Source: Gracilaria vermiculophylla (lineage: Eukaryota; Rhodophyta; Florideophyceae; Gracilariales; Gracilariaceae). From it: 64,000 nt of DNA. The stretch is from contig JAHNZQ020000172.1 of assembly GCA_019155205.2 (NCBI GenBank), positions 357,195 to 421,194 of the forward strand. Reading direction: 5' to 3'. How positions within the stretch are numbered: the stretch's first letter is position 1; each line of letters starts with the position of its first letter. A program made the translations under genes and the position numbers. Shown in pieces: positions 34,273-46,086 of this stretch. A model generated the notes under the pieces. The model saw only the letters and a list, made by a program, of their open reading frames with translations. It was not told where the DNA came from and did not search any database.

Positions 34273-34690
34273 TATAGTAGTATTCCGCGGTTATGGCGAG
34301 AGGAAGTCCTCTTTCGCTTTCAGAAAAACACCGGATCCTCAAATATATATGAGATGCACACAACGTGTCCATGTCCTGTATATTTGAGGATTTGTTTAAA
34401 TATAGCTAAAAACACTCAGCCGTTTGCGTCAGGTTAAAGCATCTTGTCTATTAAATCGACAAAATACAAATTTAAACGTTCCACCAAAGGCCCCAAACAT
34501 CTATGATCGGGTGGGGAGAGGCGTTTCAAGCGTGAATTATCCCGAGGAAGTACGATGTGCATAAAAATCGCAAAACATTTGCCAATCAAGTCTCAAAAAC
34601 AACTTTTTGGCGAGCAAGCAAACAAACAAATTTACATCAATTGGTAAAAATATGGTTTAGTGAGTGTTGTAATAATCCCACGACTATGTA
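34273..34690 (+). pseudogene. Tc1-like transposase, N-terminal part (level 1 of the nest)
   Basis: Starts MARGSPLSLSEKHRILKYI at about 34294, the same start as other Tc1-like frames here, and continues with stops to about 34680. Position right after the level-2 element, about 20 bp before the ATG, matches the spacing expected if the terminus at 22970-23084 belongs to it. The catalytic part is missing; later sequence is a different element. Confidence 0.6.
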
Positions 34691-35457
34691 CCAAGGGTGG
34701 TGGGCACTGGACGCATGACGAAACGTTGCATGGTCAACCTAGAGGTAGTGTTAATTGCTACTCTGATTTTGAATTTTACCGTAAGATTCCGGAGGTGCAC
34801 TTCGAGTGCACCTGCTGGTGACCAAGGGACTCGGCCACCCACGGCAGCCCGGGGGTCTCGCAAGATGAGTATACCTACCGTGTGAGCCACCTCCGACACA
34901 AGCAGTAAAGGGAAGCACCTCTTAGACAACTCTAACCCCGTTTTGGTTTCTATTGTTCACCATAACGTTTCGTTTACTACCCTGCGACTCTACTTGGGCT
35001 CGTGCGTTGCGTTCTATCACTGCCAATCCAGGTGCATTCTGCGCGCCCGTTATCTTGCATGCCCGTGGTTGTGCTACCGCGTACCTTTCAGGTTTTCTTT
35101 TCCCACCTTCTTGGTTGAGCCCACATCTAGCTCCCTTGCTACGCGTCCACACGAACACCCCTTGCTTTGTAGCCGCTTCTGATATACCACATTTTGGTCT
35201 CCAGACTTAGAATCGTGGACCTACAAACTGGTTCGCGAAAGAAGAAAGAATGGAAGTGGATCTGGATACCGTTTAATTTGTGAAGATCACTGCATAGCGA
35301 TTCAGCCTGTCATCAGTTTACCTACACGGAAATGTCTAACCTGCACAGATGAGCGAAAGGTTCGTCGAGTCGATGGTCGATCGCCGGCCCATCCTCCTCG
35401 TCCTTACAACCAATCATAGATAACCCGGAAGAACTGCTCGGTAAGAAAAACTCTAAA
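34691..35457. other. Possible LTR or leader of a plus-strand retroelement
   Basis: Lies directly upstream of a gag-like frame. Pyrimidine-rich in 34940-35130. ACTGGTTCGCG near 35229 could be a primer-binding site. No second copy was found in the window, so this stays tentative. Confidence 0.3.
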
Positions 35458-36480
35458 GTGCACACCGACAACAGGAAAAAGGCCACGAGGAGCGCCGTTC
35501 CCCCTGCTACCGACTCGGTGGAAGCTCCGGTTCTCGAACAATCGGAGAGCGCCCCGTCAGACCAGATGGTTTCTCATGCCCTTCTGGAAGAACCACATTT
35601 GGTTGTACCACAGTTGGACTTGGAATCGATCTCCAAGATGGATCTATATTGGGCTGTGCAAGCCCTGGCCGACCAGCTACCAGCAATGGTTTTCCAGTTC
35701 CTCAAGCAGGAAACTCGGGAATACGTTGACTACATGATGCAAAAATCCTTGCTGGATCACACAGTCACGGCTCCACAGGACCCACAGTCCGAACCGGTTG
35801 TTCCACCAACCATTGCTGTTAATCAGAAGGTCTTCTTGCCGATACAGACTGTCGATTACAACCTTTTGCATGACCAAACCGGTGAGAATCCCGTTGACCG
35901 ATTTCGTAATCTGGCCGCTCCTCGGGATGGGGAGAGCCCGAGGATTTTCAACCTCTCGAATCCTTTTGGTAGCGCTGTACGGGGTGCCCAGGCTGGCGGT
36001 CCTGGTTAAGATGGTGGCTTGTCGAACTCGGAGGACGAGCGATGACGAAAACCTAAAGGTTTCAAGAAGAAGAAGATCATATGGACGAAAAGAAGGGCCG
36101 TCGGTTGGACCCCGACTTTTCAGGCTCAGACACCGACTCGGATTCCAGTGAGGAGAACCGTAAAGGTTTGCGGAAGCGCCGGAGAAATCTTCTCCGTAAA
36201 AAGGGGAAAAAAGACCGCAAAGGGAAGACCAATCGGTATGACTCTTCGCGGTCTGATTCCGACAGTGATGCCGACCTTGAAGTGCTCCAACCACTTAACG
36301 ATTTGTTTGCTGGAGCGGTTGAATAGCGCACCTACCGGTGGGCCAATCGCGATGCTGAGTACACCAAGACGGCTGCTCAGAACATAACTAAGCACCACAA
36401 ATGGCTTTGTTTCAGTCAGAGCAGACTAAATGACGGGCATGATGTTATGCCAACATCGTTGTCGTACCTGATACTTGGAT
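35458..36480 (+). pseudogene. gag-like fragment of a plus-strand retroelement
   Basis: The frame 35458-36009 (183 codons) is acidic and helical with no named domain; it includes MDLYWAVQALADQLPAMVFQ. After a stop at 36009, related frames continue with a strongly charged stretch alternating Arg/Lys and Ser/Asp (36081-36326), then YRWANRDAEYTKTAAQNITK near 36345. This layout (acidic N-part, basic middle, capsid-like helical end) fits a retrotransposon Gag. The pieces end where the integrase of a minus-strand gypsy element begins, so the two are joined by insertion or deletion. No protease or polymerase of this element is seen. Confidence 0.45.
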
Positions 36481-37023
36481 TATAGCGCGCATGTCGTCTT
36501 CAGTAGCTCGCTACTGAACACTTCGACCGTATTCCCACTCCAAGAATAGTAGGCGAGGGTGAAATGGTGCGCTAGATCTGTTCTTTCGCGAAGAAAGCGT
36601 ACCAGACCGTTCTTAAAATGAGAGTCGCGGTCTGTAGCCCAGTGGTGAACGACGCCAACACTAGCAAACTAAGTGATGAAGGCTCCAGCCGCGGTCTCAG
36701 CGGTTTTTTCATTGCTCGGTACTAGCCACAAAAACCTGCTATGATCGTCCTTGAAGACACGCACATAGGTGCAACCATTCTCTCCGTCTGACGTGAAACC
36801 AACATCGAAAGAAAGTAGCTTGTTGGGTTCTGTAGCATGCTTGGCATGACCGAGAGGACGTGGTACGATCTTGCCGATCTCTGTTTATAGAAAATGCAGA
36901 CAGGAACGTACGAACTACTCGACGTCGTAACTCATGCAAGCCCATTGAAAAATGGCCAGGATAGTAGCAAGGGTGACGCGCCACCTTCTGGTGACCACCA
37001 TGTCCTGTATTAACGGCTATCAT
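36340..37023 (-). pseudogene. Integrase of gypsy element 2
   Basis: Minus-strand pieces in several phases match an rve-type integrase core. The first catalytic Asp is in LSFDVGFTSDGENG (near 36815-36770), the second in WATDRDSHFKNG (near 36640), and the Glu in NTVEVFSSELLK (near 36520). Stops lie between. A degenerate zinc-finger part (GHGGHQKVARH) precedes it near 37000. The lineage differs clearly from gypsy element 1. Confidence 0.7.
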
Positions 37024-37162
37024 AACGCAAAGATTGAAACGCGCATCATCTCTTGGTACCCATACGATCCCCTTGTTGGTAGTAATAACGGTGTCTGTTT
37101 TTTGGAAAGACGTGGGTGGGTTCTCTTTTTATTCCGACTGCAAGATTTTGATGTCTTGTAGA

Positions 37163-39212
37163 CTATGTTAGTTCAACTTTGGATCCAAACCGGGGCTGAT
37201 TCGGGCGCTCATGAGCGCCTTGGATCGTAGGACCATGGTATCGTCTACGGAATGCTCGGAGCTCACTGCTCAACGAGTAAGCATACCGGCCCAGAAGTTT
37301 CGTTCGAAAGGCTGGTGTTCGATAACGAAACGAAATGCGGAGAGCTTGGTTTTCCAACGCATGAGCTTGCTAGCGGTGTGCCGTGTGACTACAGTATTTC
37401 TGCCGTAGGGTTCGTAGAGATAAACGAGGATTGCGCGATCCGTGAACATTACGCCTTTGCACCCCGTGACGAGGTATTCCAAACGACACACTGCTTAAAG
37501 ATTGCGTACCCTTCCTTTTCAGGAACCGACCAGTTGGCGGATGATCCCAGGAAAACGCCGGATAGGAACCATGGCGGTTCGTGACTCTGGTTTTCGATGT
37601 TTCCCGTGCGGTCTTCGTCGGGTACTTGTTTGCGAATAGCAGCCCAGTGAGTGTCCAACGTATCGTTAAAGAGAGAACAGCGGCAGCTGAACTTGGGACG
37701 TGCAAGCTTGACAGAGGCAGCGAGTTGTTCCTTGACTTCGGCGAAAGCGGCATCATGAATAACGCCCCACGAACTGCTAAGGGAGTGTTTGCGAAGCGAC
37801 TGTTTCGTGCGCCGACCCATGGTCTGATAGTAGGATACCAAAAGCTCGTGTAGCGGAGCGACGCATTCAGCGTACGTAGGAATAGAAGTGCGCATTAAGT
37901 TCGTAGGGCAGATGAACTGTTGCTAGTCGCCGGCCATAAGGGGTTAGATCATGGCGGGCAACAATTCCAAATGTAGAGGGTGATACTGGATGCCTTGTGC
38001 AGAAATAATGCAACCACAAAACAGAACTTTGGAAAGAAAAAGAGGATTTCTCGGCCGGCACCTTGAGTCCGATCTCGCTGCAAAATCGGAAAACAGACCC
38101 GATCGAGTCGATTAGTCTGTCTCGTCCTTAGCATAAAATAGGAAATCGTCCGTCCATTGCAGCATTTTGTCGACGCAGCCGTACAAGGTCTGTTTAAGAA
38201 CGACCTGAAAATGGATTCCAAAGTCACTACCGCACTGCAGCAGGTAGCGGGAAGAATAGACGCCGATAGGTGTCTGGATAGACATCATCTCTTGCGATTT
38301 CGGAGAGAGAGAGAGCTGCAAGTATTCGTGAGCGAGCTCGATATTGGCGAAAAAAGTACTGCCAGCGACGTCCTGGAATCTCGAGTCCAGGTGAGGCAGT
38401 GAGGAGGTGATGTGCACGGTTCTGGCACTCGGTCCACGAAGATCGATGGTGAATCACCGCTTGTTTGTGTCTGGCTTGGGCACCGCAAGAACGGGACTGG
38501 CTCAGTGCCCCGATGAGTTCCTGTAAATAGCGCAGACTGCTACAAGCTCTCTAATGGTCCTGGCGATGAACTCCTGTTGATGTGGAGCGTATCGACGCTG
38601 CAGAGAGTGATGCGATTTTGCATTTTTGACTGTTTTGATCACAAGAGGCATAACGTCGGCGGGAGGATTGTAGCCGAGCTGTATTTGAAAAATGTTGTGA
38701 TACTCTTTGAGCATATCGGATATGCGCCTCACATCATTGTCGGAGTTTCCATTCTTCCGAGCTGCAGCGGCAATGGAATCGAATTCCTTCGTGATCGACT
38801 CGCCAAAGTCCTTGCCGAGACCGGCAGTGAGGCACTCGGGTACTTCAATGGGGCCGTCGCCGGCTGCCATGTACGATAGGCTTTTGTAGGCAACAGTGGC
38901 GAGCTTGAATGTCTCTTCGTCTAAGAAGTTGATGTGTCGTGTGGTGCAATACCCCAAGATGAGACAGACACGAGGGTGTTCGACGTCTTTTTCAGTAGGG
39001 TATCGCAGCGACAGAACCACCTTTGGTGAGTACACGGAGCCGGGTGTAAAACCGAGACTCACCGTCACGACTGGCGTACAGGTGTAGAGACAAAGAAAGA
39101 CCACGGAGTGGGAAAGCGGAAAATGCAGCGACACACGAGTGGTGGGCGACGCGCAAGAGCGGCACGGTGTCCACACGAGTGAGGCAGTCGCGAAAACAGC
39201 AACGGTGATCAC
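37163..39212 (-). pseudogene. Reverse transcriptase and RNase H of gypsy element 2
   Basis: Order on the minus strand: spacer with GDGPIEVPECLTAGLGKDF (38860 region), RT N-part with LQRRYAPHQQEFIARTIREL (38600), and RT palm with FANIELAHEYLQLSLSPKS (38330). The catalytic box QWTDDFLFYA (about 38150) follows, a W-T-D-D variant of Y-x-D-D. RNase H comes next (37895-37270), ending in TASKLMRWKTKLSAFRFVIE. Segments change phase several times and contain stops. This type of RNase H end is typical of a gypsy group known from oomycetes and algae. Confidence 0.75.
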
Positions 39213-39700
39213 TAGTAGCTGCTAGCGAAACAACATTTGTATACGTTGCAAGGAATAACGACCGCTGTAAAAGCGCGCACAGAAACAAAACACAATGGTG
39301 GTAAGAATGTGCTGAAGCTCCACGAGGTGGGTAACTAGGCCTTCACAGAATGGCGTCTCTCCAGACGGAGGTCGAGACTCACCAGGGAATCTGAGTTAGA
39401 GCCAGACACTCGCTTGTTGCGTTTACTTTGACCTGGGCAGCCAGAGCTCACCCACCTAAGTAGTGGTGATCTGCGCCCTGACAGCACAGTAGTATTTAAC
39501 TAATAATTGCTAATATTGTCCCTTCGAAGGTGCAAAACACTACACACGTGTGGCACAAGCCAGCAATGCTGTGCACTACACTTTTCAACCAAATTGGGGC
39601 CCTTCCAATATAAACAGATTACCTGTGTAACACTCATACTTTGCGGCGAAGTGGTGAGCATCGCCAGAGCGGAAGATGAGTGCACGACGTGCTGATACCA

Positions 39701-40136
39701 CTAAAAGCGTTGTACTTCATGTCGGTCGTTGACGAGTGGATGGACGCGGAGGAGATGATCGTTGAGGTCAAAACCTATAGACATCCGGAGAGGCTGGCCA
39801 ACGAGAATCTCGTCCATGCTGTTGTCCACAATAAGAAACTCAACACCGCGTACGCGAACTAGTACATTAGAGCCAGGATGGCAGATAGTAATGGTAAGCA
39901 AGACCTTCGCAGATGCCGAGAAAGAATCCTTGTCGGTCTTGAACTCGCCTACCAGCGCGAGAAGGTCCTTCAAGTACTGCTCTGAAACTGAAGGCTTTGC
40001 TTACTTCAAGTTTTGGAAAGAAATTTTTGATATCGCATTGAAATTGGACCCCAAGGCTGGAAGGGCTGTGTCGAAAACAACGTCCTCAAGCGCAGTTCAG
40101 AAGCAGCCTCCTTCGATGTCCAGCACAAGTGTGTAA
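39701..40136 (-). pseudogene. Aspartic protease region of gypsy element 2
   Basis: Contains a VVFDTALPALG motif near 40060, probably a changed D-T-G active site, then NVLVRVRGVEFLIVDNSMDE and ILVGQPLRMSIGFDL, the usual retropepsin-to-RT linker of this group. About 490 bp of unassigned sequence (39213-39700) separates it from the RT region and may be a later insertion. Confidence 0.6.
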
Positions 40137-40599
40137 AAAGACGTAGTGGTTGTTACCTGCTTCGCTTGCTTTGTTGGATGAAATGCCTGTGCTGTCACTG
40201 ACAACTAAATGTTCCGGGGACCATGGGCTGCGTTGAATGATGACTCTGTCTGTTACACGTGTGCAGGTGTGCTACTCGGCGCGTTGTTCACTACCATATC
40301 GTTTCCAGGTGTACACAGTGTAAACTCAGCTTAATTTACACCGGATATGGTTTAGTGTAATGTGCCTCATCATGGTAACTATACACACACATTGCTGTAT
40401 GGACACGAGTGGTGGCGGAATACAGAGAGTGTAAGGTGGTTGAGTGAATTTGTGAATTGTCATGGTCTCGTGAGTGTACGGAACTGTCATGCCTTGTTGT
40501 GCCTTGCTGTTGTGAGCATTATTGAGTTGTGGCTAGTACATTTATGTCATGTCATAATATGATTGGTAGTATTGGAGTGTCTCGCCTTTGTAGTGTAAT

Positions 40600-41600
40600 T
40601 TCTGATGCAACCTAGTCGGTGCGACTGAACCACTATATGAGTCGTGGTCGAGGCACCTCCAAGTAAATCCAAGCCAGAGCTGGCGAACATTCTTAATATC
40701 CCTCCAACCTTCCCTTGCCCCTCTGACCTCCAATATGCTTTCCATCCTTTTTCTTGTAGTGCTCGTAGAAAAGTTCATTTTTTAGCTATCTGCTGGTATC
40801 TGGGCAGTCCTAAAGCGGGTGCTTGCCAAAACAATCCTAGATGAGATAGTCATCCATCCAAGCGTCGTTCTTGCGCTTCCGAGCAAGAAGCTTCTTGCCT
40901 GGGGTAACACCAGTTGGTTTATGGTCTTCATTGCGTCGCACATGCGTATCTTAGAAACCACGAGTACTTCGTGGTTAGCCGACGCACTGGCGTGCCGTTC
41001 CGATTAATGAAAGGTCGAAAGCCAACACTCCAACCTTGTTTTTGAAGAACTTGATGTCGTCGAGCTGCATTTTCGCCCATCTTTGTCGGCCATTTTGATA
41101 CGTTCTTGTAGGACAGGGTCCTTGAAAGTTTTCTCCACACGGTCGATGAAGTACTTGGCAAGATATTTGTCTCATAGGAACTCTGACGCGTTATTTCGAT
41201 CCAAAGCCGCGATAATGCTCACAACAAAATCGTTACTCCTCAGGCAGGATCGTCTTTGTTTGCTTCGTAGGATACAGAAAGCATCGCTGCATCGATGTAC
41301 TCGGACAGATCCTTGGCAGCGTCAGTCGAGGCCCCATTAAACCATGCTTATACAGATTCGGCCATAGCCTCTTCTATGCAATCGGCACCTTGGGTTTCAC
41401 CCATGATACACAGTGCGTGCATTATGGAAGCTTCATCGCATTCTTTGATTGAGGCTGTTTGCATCTGGTTCTCTTCATCACGGTCTTTGTTCATGTCTTG
41501 AACTCCAGAGTTTTAAGCAGTGTATTCGGTCCCGATTTAGATCAGAGCCAGTTGGTCAACCAAATTCAGTGTCGGCGGTGTCACGACAGACGCAATGCCC
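40600..41600 (-). pseudogene. gag region of gypsy element 2
   Basis: Minus-strand pieces read NGASTDAAKDLSEYIDAAML (near 41320), KYLAKYFIDRVEKTFKDPVL (near 41130) and a C-x2-GKHP-like nucleocapsid segment ending ELFYEHYKKKDGKH (near 40770). Stops and shifts break it. Assignment to the same element rests on strand and order. Confidence 0.5.
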
Positions 41601-41649
41601 TAAGTGCTCGCCGCAGTCATTCTGAGCACGAAAAAACACCCTAACTCTT

Positions 41650-44600
41650 ACCTTTGCAGGTCGAAGCGCTTTAATGACGATGTTCAGTGTCTACGAGCTC
41701 GAGCGTGGGCAGTGATCGCGAACTATGAGGGTGCAGTACGGCACGCGCATGCGAGAGAAGAGAACGGACACATCTCTTGGCGTCTTTTTCCACTCAGCGT
41801 TGGTTGGGGACGAGTAAAGAGTTTCTTTTATACGGTGTACCAGGCAGTTGGTACGTAAGGAAGTGAGAAAATGTAAATCAAACTGGACAGGCCCATCCGC
41901 GTCTTGCGGACGAGGTCGTTGGGTTGAAAAACTAGGTGACAAGTATCAGTCAGTTCCATCGATGCATTTTGTACAATCTCGGTAATTTTTCTTAACAAAG
42001 AATCAAAAATCGTGTGCAAAACCATTCGCCAAACCGAACACGCACATTTAGGGTGTTACAACAACATGCTTACCATCATTGATTTACACGGTGTCAATAA
42101 AGCAATCACGTGTTTTAAAGCAGTGCTGAGTGTCTGTCATGACGCAAACAATGGATCTACGTTGTTCTGGAAAACTGCTGCAGTCCTAACTTATCTAAAA
42201 GATACGAATATTCCAAGTTCTATTTTCCATAGCCTTCCAGATCCAAATTGTCGTCAGCTGGCTCTACATGCAAGCTAGACCGCACAAAACACGCCCTTAA
42301 TGCCGTCCCAAGCCACAGATTGTCGACTGTAAGAGAGGAATGACAATCAGACTTTACATTTTACTCTCAGCATGCAATAATGACGCTTTGCGCTTGTATC
42401 TTTGTAGCGAAAATAGCGTAGTTTATGAAGAGGTGTTCTTTGTCGCTCGATGTTTGAATCGGGTTCAAACATATGAGTTTGTAACAAACATTCGCTACAT
42501 AGTAACATTGGATGGGTGTCGCGCATTACTATGATACAAGGACACCACTACGCACCATCTCCACTACGCTCCATCTCCACTACGCTCCATCTCCACTAAG
42601 CTCCATCTCCACTACGCCCCATTTCCACTACGCTCTACCTTCAATACAAGCCGTCGCTACTACGTGCCTTCGCCACTACACGCCTGGGCTCCGTCGCCAT
42701 CGTACGTCCTCGCCATTTTGCGCCGTCACCAGTCGCATAAATGCAGGTTGACCAGTACAAAGCTTTGAATAGACACAATATTGTTTTTTCTCAGCATCTC
42801 GGCTTCTTGTATTTCTTCCTTAATATCAAGTTAGAGAACTGTGCTCATTTATAGAAGTGCACTCCACCGTCGCGCTTCACGTGTTGTGCGACTACGTGAG
42901 CCTCCGCCTCTGTGTACCACCTTGGCATAGCCTGTCGCGCACGTGGCGCATATACTCAACAGCGCGTCTGCTTTCGCATTTGCCCACGCCGCCTTCATGC
43001 TCGTTCTCGGCGTTCACCTGCGCCGCCGTGCCAGCTTCATGTTTTATCCGCTACTCTTTTTCCGTATGAAACACACATAAAGCCATCCTTGCAGCAAGTT
43101 TTCACACATAGTAAAGCTGAACTTCTACGCATCTCATACGCCCAAGTAGCTGAACCTCTAGAAATCCCATAGAACCATGTACAAGCGCGACATAGTCGCG
43201 TCGATTGGCGCTCTGCATGTCGTTTTTTATCTCAGAGCCTTTTGCCCAACACTTCCGTGATATACGCTTTTAAACCCACCGTCGCCCCACCTCTTGCCTT
43301 CGTACGTGTCCCCTGAACCGCTTTGCTCAAAACGTTTGTAGCGATAAGCCCCGACTACCTGTCTCCCTCTCCGCCCACTCTTATACCCCCTCCCCCACAC
43401 TGGTACGAAATGAAGAATTCATATTTGAATCGAATCTTTCACTCGAACTGGAGACGGTCGAAAAAGGATCCACAATGGACAGAGCGCCAAAAATAATGGA
43501 ATTCTGCGCGCAGAGCGTGTCTTCTCGAGAGCAATATCCTAGGAATGATAGAAGTGTTCGGGAAACCCGACGCTGGCTGGCATTGTGCAATGTTATCCCC
43601 GTGGGGGAATTTCACCGTACGTGCAGTACTTTGGAAGGTCTAAAATGTATGCAGGAGGGCACAACTCGTCTGGATAGTTCGTTTGCACGAGTGGGCCGTA
43701 CCTCATCTTGGACATGCCCGCCCGGGCTTCATAAAGGGACTCTAAACCATTACTGCGTTCCCGTGCCAGGAAGTGAAGATCTACTGCAATGAGTGCTTTC
43801 CACTCAAATACGTTGACCACATCCCTTTCCAAACCGTCTAATAGGACGCCGTACTTTGCATAAAAAATGATCAAAGTTTGATCCGCCACCATCGTGGGAT
43901 GAAACCATGGAGCGCGGGAGAATAGATGAGAATCCTCGCGAGGACTACGAACTCAAAGGGTCAACGGAGCCAACCAGCTGGAATAGCCATTATCGGCCGA
44001 GCCTGAGAAGAGTTCCAAACGACAACAGTCGCTATGGGCGAGAAATCTAAATTCGGACGCGAAGCGTTCTCCCGTAGCGGCAACGAATGGGTTCCCATGA
44101 TTATTTAAAACGTTGAGCGTATAATAACAGCGAAGCACATGATCGAAACCTGATTAGCTTTCACTGGTCGTCTTCTCTATTCTGTGCTTGACCAGACTCC
44201 CTGCTAGACTAGCAAAAAAACGCGCTTAAGTACCTTTATCTGCTGGTCTGCTTCCCCTGCCGCGTTACCGTCGACTCTCTAACTATGAGTCCGGAGAGGT
44301 ACACGATTTGGTCATTACCACTCAAAAAAGGGTGCACTAAATTACGGCGCTAGAACTGCATTACTTGTGTTCTTGCGATTGGATTTCATTTCTTACATTG
44401 CGTGTCTAGCCCGTGGCAATTGCGTGTCCAACTACATGTACGTGTGAATTCAATGAAAAACATTTCAAAATAGAGAGTTTAAGCAAATCAATTGTGGGTA
44501 CAATCGTGAGAAAAATATGTGTTGTACGTACCGGAAAAACAATTGAATGAAAATTGTCCTGAAGAGTTTCAGCACTAGATCTTTTCGTTCAATGCCCGGT

Positions 44601-44739
44601 AGGCTGCGGTATAGACATCGCTGCGTCATGGAACAGCCATTGATGAACAACCTCAACCCACGCGCAGTCCTTGTGGCGAGGCACTGTGCCTGCTACATTT
44701 CTTGGCCTCGGCCGCTGGCAGCATGCCAACAATGGGCGC
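41650..44739. other. Unassigned 3.1 kb
   Basis: No confident gene. The best frames are 43593-43892 on the minus strand (99 codons, FYAKYGVLLDGLERDVVNVF) and 42012-42278 on the plus strand, neither with a motif I know. Includes a minisatellite at 42546-42639. Confidence 0.35.
42546..42639. repeat. 16-bp minisatellite
   Basis: About six tandem copies of CACTACGCTCCATCTC with single-base changes between copies. Confidence 0.85.
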
Positions 44740-45880
44740 AATCAAGCACTACAACCTGATGCATCTGCGCCGTATGCGACGGCACTTGCGTCGTGAGCTG
44801 CTGATACGACACGTATCGGGAGCGAGCCTTATAGAGCTTGGACCAGTACTGCGCCGTTTTTTTGTTCGTCCGGCGTGATTTGAGAGCTCTGCTCTTCCGC
44901 ACGACGGCGTTGTATAGCGTATGCTTTAATGTCAATCGGTTTTCCACTGAAGACGCCATGTCTCTTTTCAGGTTCACGTTTGTGGACCTGGATCGCGTTG
45001 CTGGTGCACTGGGGCTGACAGAAGAGTCCTTCGATCGTCGACATAGAGTACCTTCCGTGGAGCGCCTGTGCATTGTGCTTCGTCGGCTATCCTTGCCTGC
45101 GCGCTAGCGTGACCTCGAAAACCTATTTGGACGGGCGAGCTCAGCATTGTGCATCATCTTCTACGAGACCACCGAGCTGATGATGGAGCGGTGGAGGGAT
45201 GATTTGTGCCAGTGGAGGGGAGATTTGAAGCAAGAGCGGGCGGCCATGTATGCAAAAGCTGTTTTTGACAGGTTCGTCGCGCTTGACAACTGCTTCGGCT
45301 TTATTGACGGCACCGGGATCTTTTTTGCGTGGCCTGGGCATGCAGTGCAGCGGAGCGTATACAACCGCCATAAGCGCAAGCATATGCTGAAGTTCCAGTC
45401 CGTAGTGACGCCTAATGTGCTCCTTTTTGACCTAGTCGGACCTATTGAGGGCAGGCGGCACGACATCACGCTCTACCTAGAATCGGAAATGGACGAAATG
45501 TTGGGTTCAGGCCTGATAGTAGACGGTGTGCAATATTTTTGTTTTGGCGACAAGGCCTACCTGGTTCGACCTTGGATGCAAGTGGCGTTCCCACCTGACG
45601 CAGTCGGGCTTCTGAACGAGAAAGAAGAGGCTTTTAAAACGGAGATGGCAAGCGTAAGAGGGTCAGTCGAATGAGAGTACAAGGAAGTGAAGCAGGTCTT
45701 CTCCATTCTCGAATTTGCGCGAAAATTCAAGATCAATGAGGGCCCTGTTAATACTGTCTACACGGCTGCTGTTTTATTGTTGAACATTCGTTGTTGCTTG
45801 TACGGTGGCCAGACAGCAACCTTCTTCGACTGCACGCTCCCTACTCTCGACAGCTACCTGTCTTTTGGCGCATTATAAAG
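44740..45880 (+). pseudogene. PIF/Harbinger-type transposase, broken by two stops and a frameshift
   Basis: A single plus-strand frame from about 44838 to 45878 matches HARBI1-like DDE transposases. The N-terminal helical domain includes SVERLCIVLRRLSLP. The catalytic core has D in FIDGTG (45306), YNRHKRKHMLKFQ, D in EGRRHD (45462), GDKAY (45549) and E just before the stop at 45672. Stops are TAG at 45105-45107 and TGA at 45672-45674; the second sits where the family has a Trp in a V-E-W-E-Y type motif. Downstream sequence to 45878 still reads FARKFKI...LLNIRCCLYGG as in the family. Upstream of 44838 the frame shifts. Inactive as it stands. The convergent neighbour at 46087-47187 is the usual accessory protein. 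Confidence 0.8.
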
Positions 45881-46086
45881 AAATTTCCGAAGAGACGCAA
45901 ACGCGGCCAAGCCTCAACGATTTTGAAGAAGCGTGCAAGAGAATGTTTTTCGGCAGCAGCGGCGGCAGATGCTGCAGCTAGCGACGGTCCGAACGATCAC
46001 TGAGCAGCGGCTTTGTCGCCTCGGCTACCAAACGCAGCTGTAGGCACTTATGACTTCTCCATATCTTCCAACCCACCCACTCTTTT

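Noticed and set aside
42546..42639. Possible CRISPR-like array
   Set aside because: Units are contiguous 16-bp repeats without spacers; a minisatellite.
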